From Nothopassalora personata (taxonomy: Eukaryota > Ascomycota > Dothideomycetes > Mycosphaerellales > Mycosphaerellaceae), in assembly GCA_033816765.1 (NCBI GenBank), contig CM066288.1, forward strand, positions 682,001-746,000: a stretch of DNA of 64,000 nt. Reading direction: 5' to 3'. Numbering within the stretch: position 1 is the stretch's first letter; each line of letters opens with the position of its first letter. The notes under the pieces were generated by a model that saw only the letters and a list, made by a program, of their open reading frames with translations, did not search any database and was not told the DNA's origin. Below are positions 11,201-23,435 of this stretch, in pieces. The translations under genes were made by a program, and so were the position numbers.

Positions 11201-13989
11201 ACCAAGTGAAAACGTAGACCAGGATCAGCCACCTGAGCCGACCGCCAGAGACAGGCTTCTCCTCGATCTCGACAGTCTTACCTTCGTTTCCCTTCTCTGC
11301 CATTTGCTCGCGGGTCTCCAGGTTACGGAACATGTCGCCCTCGCGGAAAGCAGAAGCTCCAGCATCACTCTTGGAGTCGAGGTCGCGACTGCCAAAGTAT
11401 CCAGCAGCTTTGTCGTCGTAGTAACCTGATCCTGGAGTTTGAAGCAGGTTGACTTGTGACTGGCCAAACCCACCTTTCGCCGCATCTGCTGGTGTGAGCA
11501 TGCCCGAGTTGCCATAGGACTCATCGGCATACATTGGAGGCCCGTCTAGCTCGCCAGCACGTATTATTTGCCGCCAGCATCGCTCGCTCAAGAACACTCC
11601 AGTGGCCCCGACTCTCGCTTCGTGGCTAGGCCAGCTCTTCTCGTCCAAGATCATTTCCGCCTTCTCTCGTTCACTGCCAACGACAGAGACTTCGCCTTCG
11701 GCAGTGCCCAGGAACTCGCCGAATGGCATGAATATGCTGAAGTCGGCATTCTTAAGCCGTTGTGCGATCTCAGCAATGCCGAGTGTCTGAATCTGAGTGC
11801 GCACGCACTTGCTGTCAAACTGATTCGCTATCCGTCTGTCGTTTGGCTTCAAGCAGAAGAAGAAGTAAGCGTTGGTGTTGGGCGCCGTAAGAGATTTGTT
11901 GATGTTGTCAAGAGACGACAAAAACTGCGCTGCAGCACCTTGCTGATGATCCGAAGACTTGTTGACGCGGGAGACGCTGCGAGTACCCTCGTCACTACCA
12001 TCGTCGAGATCTTGCTTCCTGGAGCCCGGTCGTGGCCGAGTGCCCTTTCGACGGGCCATGCTGGGCATGCGTGATGGCTTCGAAGCGACAGAAGCTTGCG
12101 TCACGGCATTGCGATCCTTCGGATGCAGGACCTTGTTCAGTGCTTCCTGGCCAAAAAGTTCTGCTATGAAATGCGAAGACGTCGTGTTGACCAAATTCAT
12201 AAGATCTCCTGAAACGACCTCTCCATTTTCTTCGAGCAGGCCCTCCCCAGCATAGTCGACCTCCCCAGCAAAGTGCTTGACTGTGAAAGTTGCGTGATTG
12301 TTGGGAATGGCGAAGTTGTTGCCGGGCTCCATGACTGTAGCCGAGCTGACTTCGATGGCCGGGTTCTTGTTCTCGAAGCGCTTTCGCAGGGACTCCAAGA
12401 ATTGCATGTCAGTCTTTCCACGCTTCATCTGGTCGTCGAGAATGCTGAGCAGGCCGTTTCCAGGCTTCAAAAGACCTTTGACCGCATCGCTGTTGTCAAA
12501 ATAGCTCGTGGCTGGAACTTGCACTTCCTCCGTCTCAAGGAGATCTGCTTTCCTCTCGAAGAAGTTTTGCAAGCAAAAATTATAAAACGACTCGGTAGCT
12601 GCATTGTTCAAGAGCTGGTCGAGTACGCTCCCAGTGGACGATGTCTGAGCGAAGCCCGGGAAGTCGACGATTGATATCGTGTTCGCAATCTTCTCTTCTG
12701 AAGGCTCGCATAGTCGCACATTGATCTTCTCCATGATCAAAGCAACCATCAGGCTGTAGAGAGTTCGTGCTAGCTCATCTGCATTGTCACGGGCACCCTT
12801 CGGATCGAGCATGATCGTAACACGCTCGCGGTGCAAGATCTTTGTGCGGTATCCGAGAGATTGCTCCAAGTGTTGTGCGCTGACTCCCAGGAACGCTGCC
12901 ACAACAGCAAGTACATCCTTGTTCTTGACCACTGTGATCTCCTCACCACCTTCAGCGCCATAGCCTCCACTCTCATCGGGGGCCGGTGTAGTAGACTGCG
13001 AAGTCATAAACTCCAGTTGACCAATGTGCAAGATCGCGGCAAGGATCTCGCACATATGTGCGATCTCCTCGCGTGGAAATTCAAGTTTGCGGAGGGCGGT
13101 CTTGAAGTGCTGGAAACCTTCTCCATCGTTGACGCCCACTTTCGCCTGGGAAGGGTGACCAAGATACCGCCACCTTTTTTGACTGCCTCTTAGAGATGTG
13201 CGATTTCCCGCGCCATGTGCGATGCCGCTGCTCAGGTCGAGGCCCAAATGCTCTTTCTCGGCATCTGATGTACCCTGGAGTAGGTAGTAGAAGATGTGAA
13301 AATTGCGCTCTCCTGGTGGCACGGTCGCCACACGACTCCGCTCAAGTCTGTGATCCAGAAGCTTGCCACCGATCAAGGTTGGGTGCAATGTTGACGCGGT
13401 GTCATACTGCAGCTCGAAGAATAGGCCGGCTTTCGAAGCGGTCGTGGTTGTGACCGTTTTTGTGGTGGTAAGCGAGTCGAAGACAAAGGCTGCGAAAGAC
13501 AGCCTCTTCGACAAGGGTGTTGAGGAGTACTGGAGGAGGGATGAGAGGAGATGTGACCGAATTGTCGTCTTTCCGGTACCTGTTTCGCCACTATTGCCAT
13601 GTCAGCTGCATTCCAAGGATCAATGTTCGCTTCGCCGGAGAGCTCGAATGCATGTCATGATCACGCTCGGTTATCCAATTCGCTCGACGCTCCGTGGCTG
13701 TATGGACTCACAGGAATACGGCCGCTTGGTTCTCCTGACGGCTTCCTAATCGTGTCCACATGCGACTGGCGAGTTCTTCAGCAGCACCCATCGCACTGCC
13801 ATCTTTACCGCCATTGGGTCCCTTCTGGGAAGAGATATGTGTGTTGACAGAGATGTAACCTTGCGACGAGAGATTTGTGATCGGTAGATGGCTGTGGAAA
13901 CGCGATGCAATGTGGCTCGTAATGCCCGTGTCGCTCATCGAATGGGCGGGTAATGCCGCCAGGTTGGCTTGGGTAGTCGGATTCGCCAT
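8273..13989 (-). CDS. Class V chitin synthase with myosin motor-like domain
   Basis: Three exons (13989-13712, 13590-9847, 9794-8273; introns 121 and 52 nt) encode about 1847 residues, the usual class V length. The N-terminal 780 residues form a myosin motor-like domain. Its P-loop GETGTGKTT is completed across the first splice junction. Then come hydrophobic segments, a cytochrome b5-like domain, the chitin synthase 2 catalytic region with [10 protein letters not shown] and the [14 protein letters not shown] signature, further membrane helices, and a C-terminal DEK_C-like domain ([12 protein letters not shown] onward). The enzyme polymerises UDP-GlcNAc at hyphal tips and septa. CsmA/ChsV relatives need the motor part for actin-guided delivery and are virulence factors in several pathogens (family knowledge). 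The start at MANPTTQAN was chosen because it precedes the conserved opening; an upstream in-frame ATG would add 33 unlikely residues. It is divergent from the class VII gene. Confidence 0.95.
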
Positions 13990-15872
13990 AGGAGATGCTC
14001 GGCCTTGCGGCCAGGCGATATTGTGAGAGTTCAGCACGCCAAAGGCCTCGTGCGAGGTGCCAGTGTTATGAAGGGCGGCAACAGCCAATCCGAAGCACGA
14101 GTGTCCGAAGCGATAGGAGGCAGGTCCACTGGATTCCGTCGAGACTTCGTGAAGCGAGCGTGGCTTGGTATAGTGAGCGACGGCAACGACAGACTACACG
14201 GAAAGATTGAAGATGGCACGACGAAAGTTCCTGTGTGTTGAGGCGAGCACCGCAGCAGGAGGACGGGTTGCCAGCGGACCATACCGAAGCCCCATGCAGC
14301 AGAAACGCCGGCACGCTAAATTCCTTGGCGTCGCCCCTGATCACAGTATCCGGCAGACCACAGGAAGCTCGATGTTGTGCGCCTCCGATATCTGCTTTCA
14401 CACGATGCTGTCAGACTCGGCATCACATGCATCATAAAAATCCACCGCAGAACGCTACCCTAACTGTAATCGGACACCACGCGCAGAATTCCCGAAGCAC
14501 ATCATGTGCGTGGTGATATACAGTACACGACTCGTGGGAAGTGGCGCAAAGGTCTCTGCGCCAACCGGTTGAAAGCTACTCCACAAGCGAGCAGATTTCG
14601 CGGAGTAGGCCATCCGATCGCTGCTAACGAGACAAGCCTCTTCCCTGTCAAGTCGATGTCGAAGACCAGTCTTGCTCCATCTTTGCCACGACCGGCTCCA
14701 TCATCACGAGGACACAAAGAGCGTTGAGGAGGTGAATAACGCGGACAGCCGTATAACAGGTCTTGAAGGACACGTAATCCGGCCTGATGTGTTTGCATAT
14801 ACATAGAGCTCTAGCCGTCATGCAGCAGCTCGTTGCCTCATGCAACCAAAAATAGCTTCGTGTTCAGCAGAAAAATAGCCAGGATGTTGCCACACAGTGG
14901 GAACAGAGGAAAGACCAATGCAAGTGATGGGACAGACGATCGTGTTGATAGCACTGCAGCTGATCGTAAGACCTGTTCTGTGGTTGTCGTTCCTGTCGCG
15001 AGACATGTCACTTTAGCGGCGCGTGAGTGACGGCTCACCAATCAGTGAAGTTTATGAAGCGGGAAGGTTGTTGTGTGTTGATGAGGCCCTCGAGGCCATC
15101 CCAAAACGCCCTAGCAGCAACCTTCACTCCTCCCCCGTGGCTGATACTATGCGGCAGGCTGGCTTGAGCTATACGGCAGGCTGGATCTTTGCACAAAATT
15201 CATTAATTTTAACGTCATGTATCTCGTAACTAGGACCTCGAATTGGATGACTTCCGAGAAGCACTCTGGATTAAGTTGGAAGACCTCGGACCCTATGCTT
15301 TTTCAGCCTCTCTTCGAAGGCTGGGAAGGGGGCAATTAAGGTCGCTGCCCTCGCGGCGATTCGAGTTGGACTCTAAATAATAAAGCTGCTACGACTACGG
15401 TACTAGATTCAGGCATCAAGGCGCTAGATAATTGTCCGTAACAGAGAATGCAGCCTGCCATATATCAGCAACCAGTCTGCCGCTTAGCATTCGCCTCCCC
15501 CCTGGAAGCAGCCAGGACTGGGGTTCGCCGCAGAGCACAACATTCACGGGTCTGAGCCGGACTTCTCGTTGCTCGTCTGCAGAGACGGACACACTTCTCT
15601 CCACCGACTGTACTGTATCATTCGCTTGTCGTCGTCCTGCACGACTGACTACATTCGCTTGTTCCGTCATCGCCATCACCACTGTCGTTCAGGAAACAGC
15701 GAGGGACTTGACACGCCAAGCCATTCCCATTCGTGCCCGTGCGACGGCAGTCACCCCAATCCCACAGCACTACACGCACGATACACGACCAGACCTCACG
15801 AGGACGCACACCAGAGGGCGTTTCGACCCAAAGAGGCCCTCTGAGGGCGACATAGCATAGACTACCGCCACG
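13990..15872. promoter_or_regulatory. 1.9 kb divergent promoter of the chitin synthase pair
   Basis: The two giant chitin synthases are transcribed away from this gap, so it should contain both promoters and both 5' UTRs. Pyrimidine-rich DNA precedes the plus-strand start around 15,600-15,870, as is common before fungal start sites. Open frames within it are short and overlap on both strands without domain content. I found no convincing TATA element or known binding site that I would defend by eye. Confidence 0.6.
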
Positions 15873-18800
15873 ATGGCGTACCGCATGTCCTCCTATTCGA
15901 ACCACTCCTCCGCTGCTCCCGGACGGACGAACACCATGAAGCAGGCTTCATCTCAGGTCTCGACCACGACGCTGCTCAATGCATTGCACGGCGCCTTTTC
16001 ATCAGGGCAGCCATATCCTTTAGAGGCTAGCACCAGTCTGGTCGTCAATACTTGGCTAACAGCCTCGAGCACTGGACCAGATGGTAGATATGGTGGCACA
16101 GTGGACGCGGAGCTCGCCCGCAGGACCTGGGAACATGCCAGGCGACGCGCTGAGGATGCCTGTATTATCTTGGGGCACGTACAGGCAACAGCCTATTGTC
16201 AATGTGGTCCGCTAACAAATTTCGTAGCTCCCTCCATCATTCCACGCCTTCACTCTTCGCATCATTCGCCTCTGCGCTTCCCCTTTCCGTGCCGGGCACA
16301 TTTTACACAGCTCTTAATGCGTTACGACCATTCTTGACAACAGTAACGCCACACAATCCAGCTTTGCCACGATATTCCGCGCTGGGTGGCACCTTCGTCC
16401 TTGCTTTGACCGGCGAGATTACCGGCGCCTCACTCAGCCTTTCGACATCGGGTATCGACACAGATAGTGGTCTGCTCAACGTCCCGACGGAGTCCGGCTA
16501 CCGCGCTTTCGACGTCTTCTACTACCTCCTGACTTCGCAGTCTCAGCAGGAGCGTGAGTTTCTCGGCCTCAAGGCTCCCGATCAGTATGCTCTCCTACGC
16601 AAATCGAATACCTACAATGCGCCATCATACCTCCCAACAGCAGACGATGCCGCGGCAGCCGAGGACTTCCGCGAGTCACTCAAGTCGATTGGCATCAAAG
16701 GACAGAGCTTGCGCAGCCTGTTGAGTGTCATTGCAGCCCTTCTACGACTTGGCGATGCCATTGGTTTTCTAATCGATCAGGAAGAGCTAGAGCAGGTGTG
16801 CGAGGAAGTGGCCGAGCTGCTGGATCTTGATCCTGAGGTCCTGCTGAAGAAGTGTGTGACTGAAGACCGAGAAGTCCTGATTGCAGCCATCTACGAAGCA
16901 CTCGTAGACTGGGTCATTATGCAAGCCAACGTTGCCATTAGAACGGAGATCCGGACTGGAAGAGCAATGAGTGACGGCAGCGACAGCGGAGCAGCTACAC
17001 CACCTAGCAGTCAAAATGATGGTGACGGCGTTAGCATTACTTTGATTGAGGTGCCAAGCCAGACCCTCGGCAAGGCTGTAAGCTTGAAGACGGTCTTCGA
17101 CGACAGCACTGGTATCAATTCTGAGATGAAGGAAGACGGAGTGCAGATCATACCCGCAGGTTCTTCTGTCATCCGGGAGATGAAAGACGCTGTCGCTCAT
17201 TGTGAGGCAGATCTGAACATCACCGGTGGTGCTTCCATTAGAGAGCGTGAAGTTGAGCTGGATCGTAGGCAAGGTGTTCTCGAAAAAGTCGGCGTCGAGA
17301 CGGACGAAGATAGCTTTTTGCGAAGCATCCTCTATCCCGTAGCTGGCCAGGGCATCAACTTGGGCAAGACTGGTCGTTTCACCATAACCAACATTCTCGC
17401 TAGCAGCAGAGTTTGGTTCCAGCTCTGCCTTCACCCAAGTGACGAGTCACCGGCAGCCCTCGCCAGTCAAGCTTCAGGTGTAATTCCATGGTCCGCTGGA
17501 GCTGTCTCCAGCCAGATTCGCGCCTGGAGGCTGCCTGAGTGGGCGAATTACAGAAGCAAGCAGCTCGACTTCACAGCTGATTTCGATGTCGAGGAGTTTG
17601 TGCAGAGATACCGAAGACTGGGTTGTCAAGATGGCAGAGAAGGCGTCGAGACCTGGATCCTTGAGCGTGGCTGGAGCAACGGCGAAGTCCACGTTGGTAC
17701 TGAACGAATCTGGATGAGAGAGCCCGCTTACTGGGAGGCCGAGAGCATGCTAGACATGAAGCCTGTCGACGACGCTTCGCCAGGCCCCATGCTTGGTGGC
17801 ATGATCGGTGCTGCCGACATGGAAGGTGGCTATGCACCATCGAATCCTGGGTTGCAGGGTGGTTTCCATCGCGACGACAACAGCCGAGAGGCCATGATCG
17901 GACATCAATCCGTTCACATCGCACCTAGCAAGATGGGAGCGAAGTCCCTTGCACCCACTCAAGCTCACACTCTTCGAAGTATCAGCGGAGGCGATTACGG
18001 CCTTGGTTTCAAAGGCGACGACAAGCGCAACTATGTTGGTTTTGAAGACGAGATTGATGCTGAGCTCGCTCAAGGCAAAGACGTGATAGTCAAGACGACC
18101 ACGCCTGGAAGACGCGCTTGGGTCGCGCTCGTATGGGCACTGACCTTCTGGATACCATCACCGCTGCTCACGCACATTGGCCGCATGAAGCGACCTGACG
18201 TACGTCAAGCATGGCGCGAGAAATTCGCTCTTGTCTTCCTCATCTTACTCATGAACGCCATCGTCGTCTTCTACATCATCGGGTTTGGCAACATTCTTTG
18301 TCCGAACCGCAACAAGGTCTGGAACCGCAAACAAGTTGGCTATCACCAAGGCTCGACTGATTTCTACGTCTCGTTCCGAGGTGGTGTCTACGATCTGTCC
18401 AAGTTCTACCGGCTGCAGCATTCTGACACCTCTATCGAGACCACCACGACCAACATGGAACCATTCGCAGGAACCGATGTCACCGAATACATTGTGCCAC
18501 CTCTCACGATTGCTTGCCCTGGCCTCGTGTCATCCGAAACGATTGAGCTTCAGAGCAACAATACGCTTCTGTACCCCAATGCGGAGCATACTTCGGGCCC
18601 TCACTTTCAAGCAGACACCACCACCAAGCTCCACAGCATCACCTGGTACACTGAGTACTTCCTCCCGCGCATGAAGGAGTACTACAAAGGGAAGCTGGTA
18701 TACAAGCGATCCACGGTAAAAAGTGACGGAGAGAAGTACAGCAGAAAGTGGTTCATCATCGACAAGAAAATCTACGACATGACGGACTACTATTACACTC

Positions 18801-21271
18801 TCGATCTCCAGAACAATCTGGCGTCTTACAGCTTCTTCCCGGACGATGTTGAGACGCTCGTGTCTAACAATCCTGGTGGCGACATCACCGATGACTGGAA
18901 TAATAAGCTGAACTTCTCGACCCGACAGAACAGCATGAACTGCTTAAACAACATGTTCTACATTGGCGAAGTCGACTTCCGACAAAGTGCTCGTTGCCAG
19001 GTCAACAACTACATCTTGCTTGCATTCACTATCGTTCTGTGCGCTGTCATTGTCATCAAATTCTTGGCTGCCTTACAACTTGGTTCCAAGCGCCGACCCT
19101 CCCAGCAAGACAAGTTCGTCATCTGCCAGGTTCCAGCCTACACTGAAGGTGAAGACTCGCTTCGAAAAGGTCTCGACTCTCTTACAGCTCTCGCCTATGA
19201 TAACAAGAGGAAGCTCATCTGCGTTGTCTGTGACGGCATGATCGTCGGTGGTGGAAACGATCGTCCTACGCCCAAGATTGTTCTTGATATCCTCGGCGTC
19301 GACCCCAAGATTGATCCACCTGCCTTACCATTCAAGTCTCTCGGCGTTGGAGGCCAGCAGCTCAACTACGGCAAGGTTTACTCAGGTCTGTACGAGTACG
19401 AGGGCAACGTTGTCCCCTATCTGGTCGTTGTCAAGGTTGGCAAAGAATCCGAACAGCAAAAGTCCAAGCCTGGTAATCGCGGCAAGCGAGACTCGCAAGT
19501 CTTGCTTATGAGCTTCTTGAACCGTGTCCACCACCGATCCGCAATGAATCCTCTGGAGCTGGAAATGTTCCACCAAATCAATAACATCATCGGTGTTGAT
19601 CCTGAACTATACGAGTACCTGTTCCAGGTCGATGCTGATACCAAGGTCAAGGAGGATTCACTCAACAGACTGGTGGCCGCTTGCTCTAACGATGCTAAGA
19701 TCGCCGGTATTTGTGGTGAGACATCTCTGGAGAACGAGGAGCGCAGTTGGTGGACCATGACCCAAGTCTACGAATACTACATCTCCCATCACTTGGCCAA
19801 GGCTTTCGAGAGTTTGTTCGGCAGTGTCACCTGTTTGCCTGGATGGTAAGTTGGAGCCAGTACAGGTCATGATGTTTACTAACATTGCCACAGTTTCTGC
19901 ATGTACCGGCTTCGAACCGCAGACAAAGGACGACCTCTCATCATTGCCGACAAGATCATCGCCGAGTATGCCGACAACGATATTGACACCCTGCACAAGA
20001 AAAATTTGCTCTCCCTGGGTGAAGATCGTTATCTCACAACTCTCATGACGAAGCACTTCCCACAAATGTCGTACAAGTTTTTGCCAGATGCCTACGCCCT
20101 TACTGAAGCTCCTGCCGAATGGAGTGTGCTGCTTTCTCAGAGACGTCGCTGGATCAACTCCACCATCCACAACTTGGCCGAGATGTTGCAAGTAGACCTT
20201 TGCGGTTTCTGCTTTTTCTCCATGCGCTCCGTGGTCTTCATCGACCTCATGGGAACGATCATCCTTCCAGCTACCTGTGTTTATCTGGTATACCTCATCT
20301 ACTCCGTAGCCTTTGGCCATGGACAATTTCCCCTGGTCTCGATTATCATGCTTGCAGCCGTGTACGGTCTGCAGATGGTGATCTTCATCATCAAGAGGCA
20401 GTGGCAGCACATTGGCTGGATGATCATTTACCTCATGGCATACCCTGTCTGGTCATTTATACTGCCATTATACTCGTTCTGGAAACAAGACGACTTCTCG
20501 TGGGGTAATACCCGTGTTGTCATCGGAGAGAAGGGTGACAAGCAGCTTATCGCAGTGGACGACGAAGGCTTTGACCCTCGCAGCATTCCTCTCCAGCGAT
20601 GGGACGACTACGCCACGGCTAACAACCTGCCCGGACGTCGTGGTGTCTACCAGGAGAAGGACATGTATGGTTACCAGGATGCCCCTGGCTACGAGATGGA
20701 CGACATGCACTCCGTGTATTCATCCGTCAAGCCAGCGTCCACAATCTTGACCGGCTTCCCACAGCACAACTCCTTCCGACCACCACAGTCTCCTGGACCT
20801 AACGCCATGGGAAGGCAGTCCACTTTCTCGCGCTTCACCGACCACCCGCAAGGTTATGAACAACAGCGATTGATGTCAATGGGTGGCACGAGCGATCACT
20901 ACAGACAAGGAGCCGCTTCGCCCTACGGTGCACGACATCAGTCTCAGGACAACCTCCTCGCTGGCGCTCAGTCACCTCCCATGTACTCTGACCACCGAGC
21001 TCGTTCTCCTTTGGGTAATCAGTACGCAAGTCGGCCAGGTAGCATCAACCCCAACGCACACTTGAGTGGTCTGTCTGGATTCCAAACTCAAGGGCCCACG
21101 AACGATGCCATCACGATGGCTGTACAGGAGTGCTTGAGTGAGGTCGACATGGATGCCGTGACGAAGAAGCAGCTCAAGGCGCTGGCTGAGCAGAAACTGC
21201 AGTGCCAACTTGTTGGCGAGAAGAAAGCATTCTTGGACTTCGAAATCGACAACCAGCTTGCCAAGCTGTGA
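15873..21271 (+). CDS. Class VII chitin synthase (CsmB-type), degenerate motor domain
   Basis: Three exons (15873-16174, 16228-19845, 19894-21271) encode 1765 residues. The first intron is of GC-AG type (donor GCACGT, branch GCTAAC at 16211-16216, acceptor GTAG); the second is an ordinary 48 nt intron. The N-terminal region resembles the class V motor domain but lacks the ATP-binding P-loop: where class V has GETGTGKTT this protein reads [11 protein letters not shown] across the splice. This is the defining feature of class VII. Downstream are membrane segments, a cytochrome b5-like region, the catalytic domain with [10 protein letters not shown] and [14 protein letters not shown], a long disordered segment and a DEK_C-like end. 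The protein makes wall chitin and probably acts with the neighbouring class V enzyme, as shown for CsmA/CsmB in Aspergillus. The start is the first ATG of a frame that continues correctly through the splice. Confidence 0.95.
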
Positions 21272-21670
21272 TGGACGAAGCTTAAGTGTACAGAAATTCT
21301 GAACTTTGATGTTTGGGTGTCGCTAGCGATTGCATGGGTGGGCGTTACGCCTTTGGGTTGGGGTCGTGGGATGGTGCTAGGAAAGCGGCGCCAGGAAAAG
21401 AGAAGATGTACAGGCAGAACAGCTACGAAACGTTTGCAGCACGTGGAGTTGTGCAGTCGATCTTTGTTGTTCTGGAATTTGGGGAGATTACGATGGAGGA
21501 TCAATGCGAATGCGGCGTTGTATGGCTAGAAGAACAGAGAAGTAATATAATGACTAGTGAATACCAGCAGCCTTGGTGCGCACGTCTTCCTTCAGACATA
21601 ATATATCCAGCGACTGCCGCAGCAGTCCATGACAAGGGACCTTCACACTTTGAGACAACACTCATCACAT
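21272..21670. other. Intergenic, 3' ends of convergent genes
   Basis: This 399 bp stretch separates the class VII chitin synthase stop from the 3' end of a minus-strand F-box-like pseudogene. It should hold both 3' UTRs. No gene, repeat or RNA was recognised. Confidence 0.5.
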
Positions 21671-22375
21671 TCAGTACTTCGAGTAGAGCTGCTCAAGCAG
21701 CAGCTTGGAGTGCTTAGACGAGAGTGCGACCCGAGCAGCACCATCGATCACCTCTTCAACACCGAAGGATGACGCCAAACCAGCACAGGCCTTGTTCTTG
21801 CGCCACTGCTGCAGGAATTCTACCCATCGCATCAGGGTCATCTCGTCCAGTACCTTCTGCTTCTTGTCTGACCCTCCATCGACGGACGGTGCACCACTGC
21901 GTGGGTCTGGACCATCGGCGTCGTCTTTGGCACCACCTCGAGCAAGGTAGGCACCCAGGTTGTGTCGGTTCTTGAGGATCTGCTCGATCATCCCAAGACC
22001 GAATTCTGGGCTGCGCAGTTGGGTGGCAGGGACATTGGCCCTGTTACCACTGAGCGCACTCACCGTGGAGATCCTGGCGGTCAACAGGGGGCACCATCTG
22101 GAAAACGTTCCTTATCAGCGTAGCTTAGGTCGTTGACCTTGATAGTGGAGTGATGAGTTGCCCAGTAGTGTTGCCATGCTTCGTGATAGAATTCTTGAGC
22201 CTCGTTGTAGATCTGCCGAGAGGTGGCGAGTAGAGCGCGTGAAGGTGGGTTGGCTTGATGCTGAAGATGTGCTGCGGTCGTGCATCGTCGTCGTTGAAGG
22301 TAAACGCGAGCTCGTAGATGTAGTTGCGAAGCTCAGCCGGCAGCAGGAGTGATCTGGACTCACCATGTTATCGAG
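21671..22375 (-). pseudogene. F-box-like LPAELRN family gene, frame-broken copy 1
   Basis: Reading minus from about 22360, one frame gives SLLLPAELRNYIYELAFTF, the core of a large fungal family of F-box-like proteins. A second frame picks up at PPSRALLATSRQIYNEAQ and ends HYWATHHSTIKVNDLSYADKER. A third frame continues from RISTVSALSGNRANVPATQ to the end of the region. No GT-AG intron of usable length reconciles the three frames, and the first frame has no obvious ATG. The simplest reading is a decayed gene with at least two indels, near 22225-22260 and 22100-22115. The order of segments matches the next copy. Such genes are numerous in Dothideomycetes; their function is mostly unknown. Confidence 0.6.
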
Positions 22376-22532
22376 AAGCAGTCGCGCGGTCAGGTGGTCG
22401 CTTGATCCTCATTTTGTGTGATGGCGAGGAGAAATGTCGAAGTAGATGAGAAGGAGGGTAAATACAGCGGTTTTGAAGTAGCCTCCTGGTCAGTGAATTT
22501 ATGGCGCATGTGGCCGATTGTTCTCGCTTCCT

Positions 22533-23153
22533 CTACGCATTTCGCCGGGCGACCCATGTCTCCGGCATGACGATCGCCGCCAAGATCTGCATCTCCATTG
22601 AGGAGACCGCCGTGTGCTGGTCCCAAGCGTCTCTCAATTCTTCGGCACTGTTGAGCTGCTGTACTAACGGTCGGCCAACCCGCGCCGCTACACCTTCTTC
22701 TCGCAGCACGACTACGTAGTCCTCCTCATGGGTCATTCCACGTGCGCCCTTCATGCGGAAGACTTTTGTGCCAGCCGCCCCTAGGATCGATGAGAGTGAG
22801 GTGGCAGTACGCAGTCCCGTGTCACGAGACCACGCCACGTATTCCGATGGTGAGGTGCTTGATGTCTCCAAGGCATCTATGAGCTTGTAGCTCAGAAAGG
22901 TGCTGTTTAGCCCTCTTGCTGATGCGCCGAATGTCTATGTAGCAGCGTTGATGTGACCAGTATTGTCGAGATGCTTCGAGAAAGAGAGCCTTAGCCTCTT
23001 GATATGTCTGCCGACAGCAAAGGAGGAGTGCAGCTGAGGGAGGCTGAGCCCATACCAGATCTACAGGGCGCTCGCGAGCGTAGCCACAAGTGCGAGCTCG
23101 TAGATGTGATTGCGTAGTTCTGCAGGAAGCCCGAGGAGCCTTGAAGATGACAT
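22533..23153 (-). pseudogene. F-box-like LPAELRN family gene, frame-broken copy 2
   Basis: A plausible ATG at 23153 opens MSSSRLLGLPAELRNHIYEL but this frame stops at 23061. Another frame carries PPSAALLLCCRQTYQEAKAL and YWSHQRCYIDIRR, stopping at 22822. A third frame resumes with LSYKLIDALETSS and runs to a stop at 22533. Together they would make a complete family member of about 200 residues interrupted by two frame changes, near 23061-23100 and 22880-22905. No intron of plausible length fixes either one. I therefore call it a pseudogene. It is tandem with copy 1 and broken at equivalent places. A raw-read check would exclude assembly indels. Confidence 0.6.
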
Positions 23154-23435
23154 CTTGAGTCAGCGCGGGATCCAGGGGTGGCGGTGTACTCGGTTGGTGT
23201 CTATTCCGGGTGAAGAACCTGACATCACTTAGGCTTAGAGGTCGGATGGAACGTGCTCGTATGTGGAGGGCCAATAGCTACGCCGTGAATACCAGCTACT
23301 CGAGCTAGGTCAAGATGCTGACGGGACACGTAGCACTTCGCAGCTGACCAGGTCCGCCCTTGTGAAGCACACCAATGTAGAACCCGTTCACAGGAGAGGT
23401 ATATTGTGGCACTTTTTGGAAGACCTTTAGACCAT

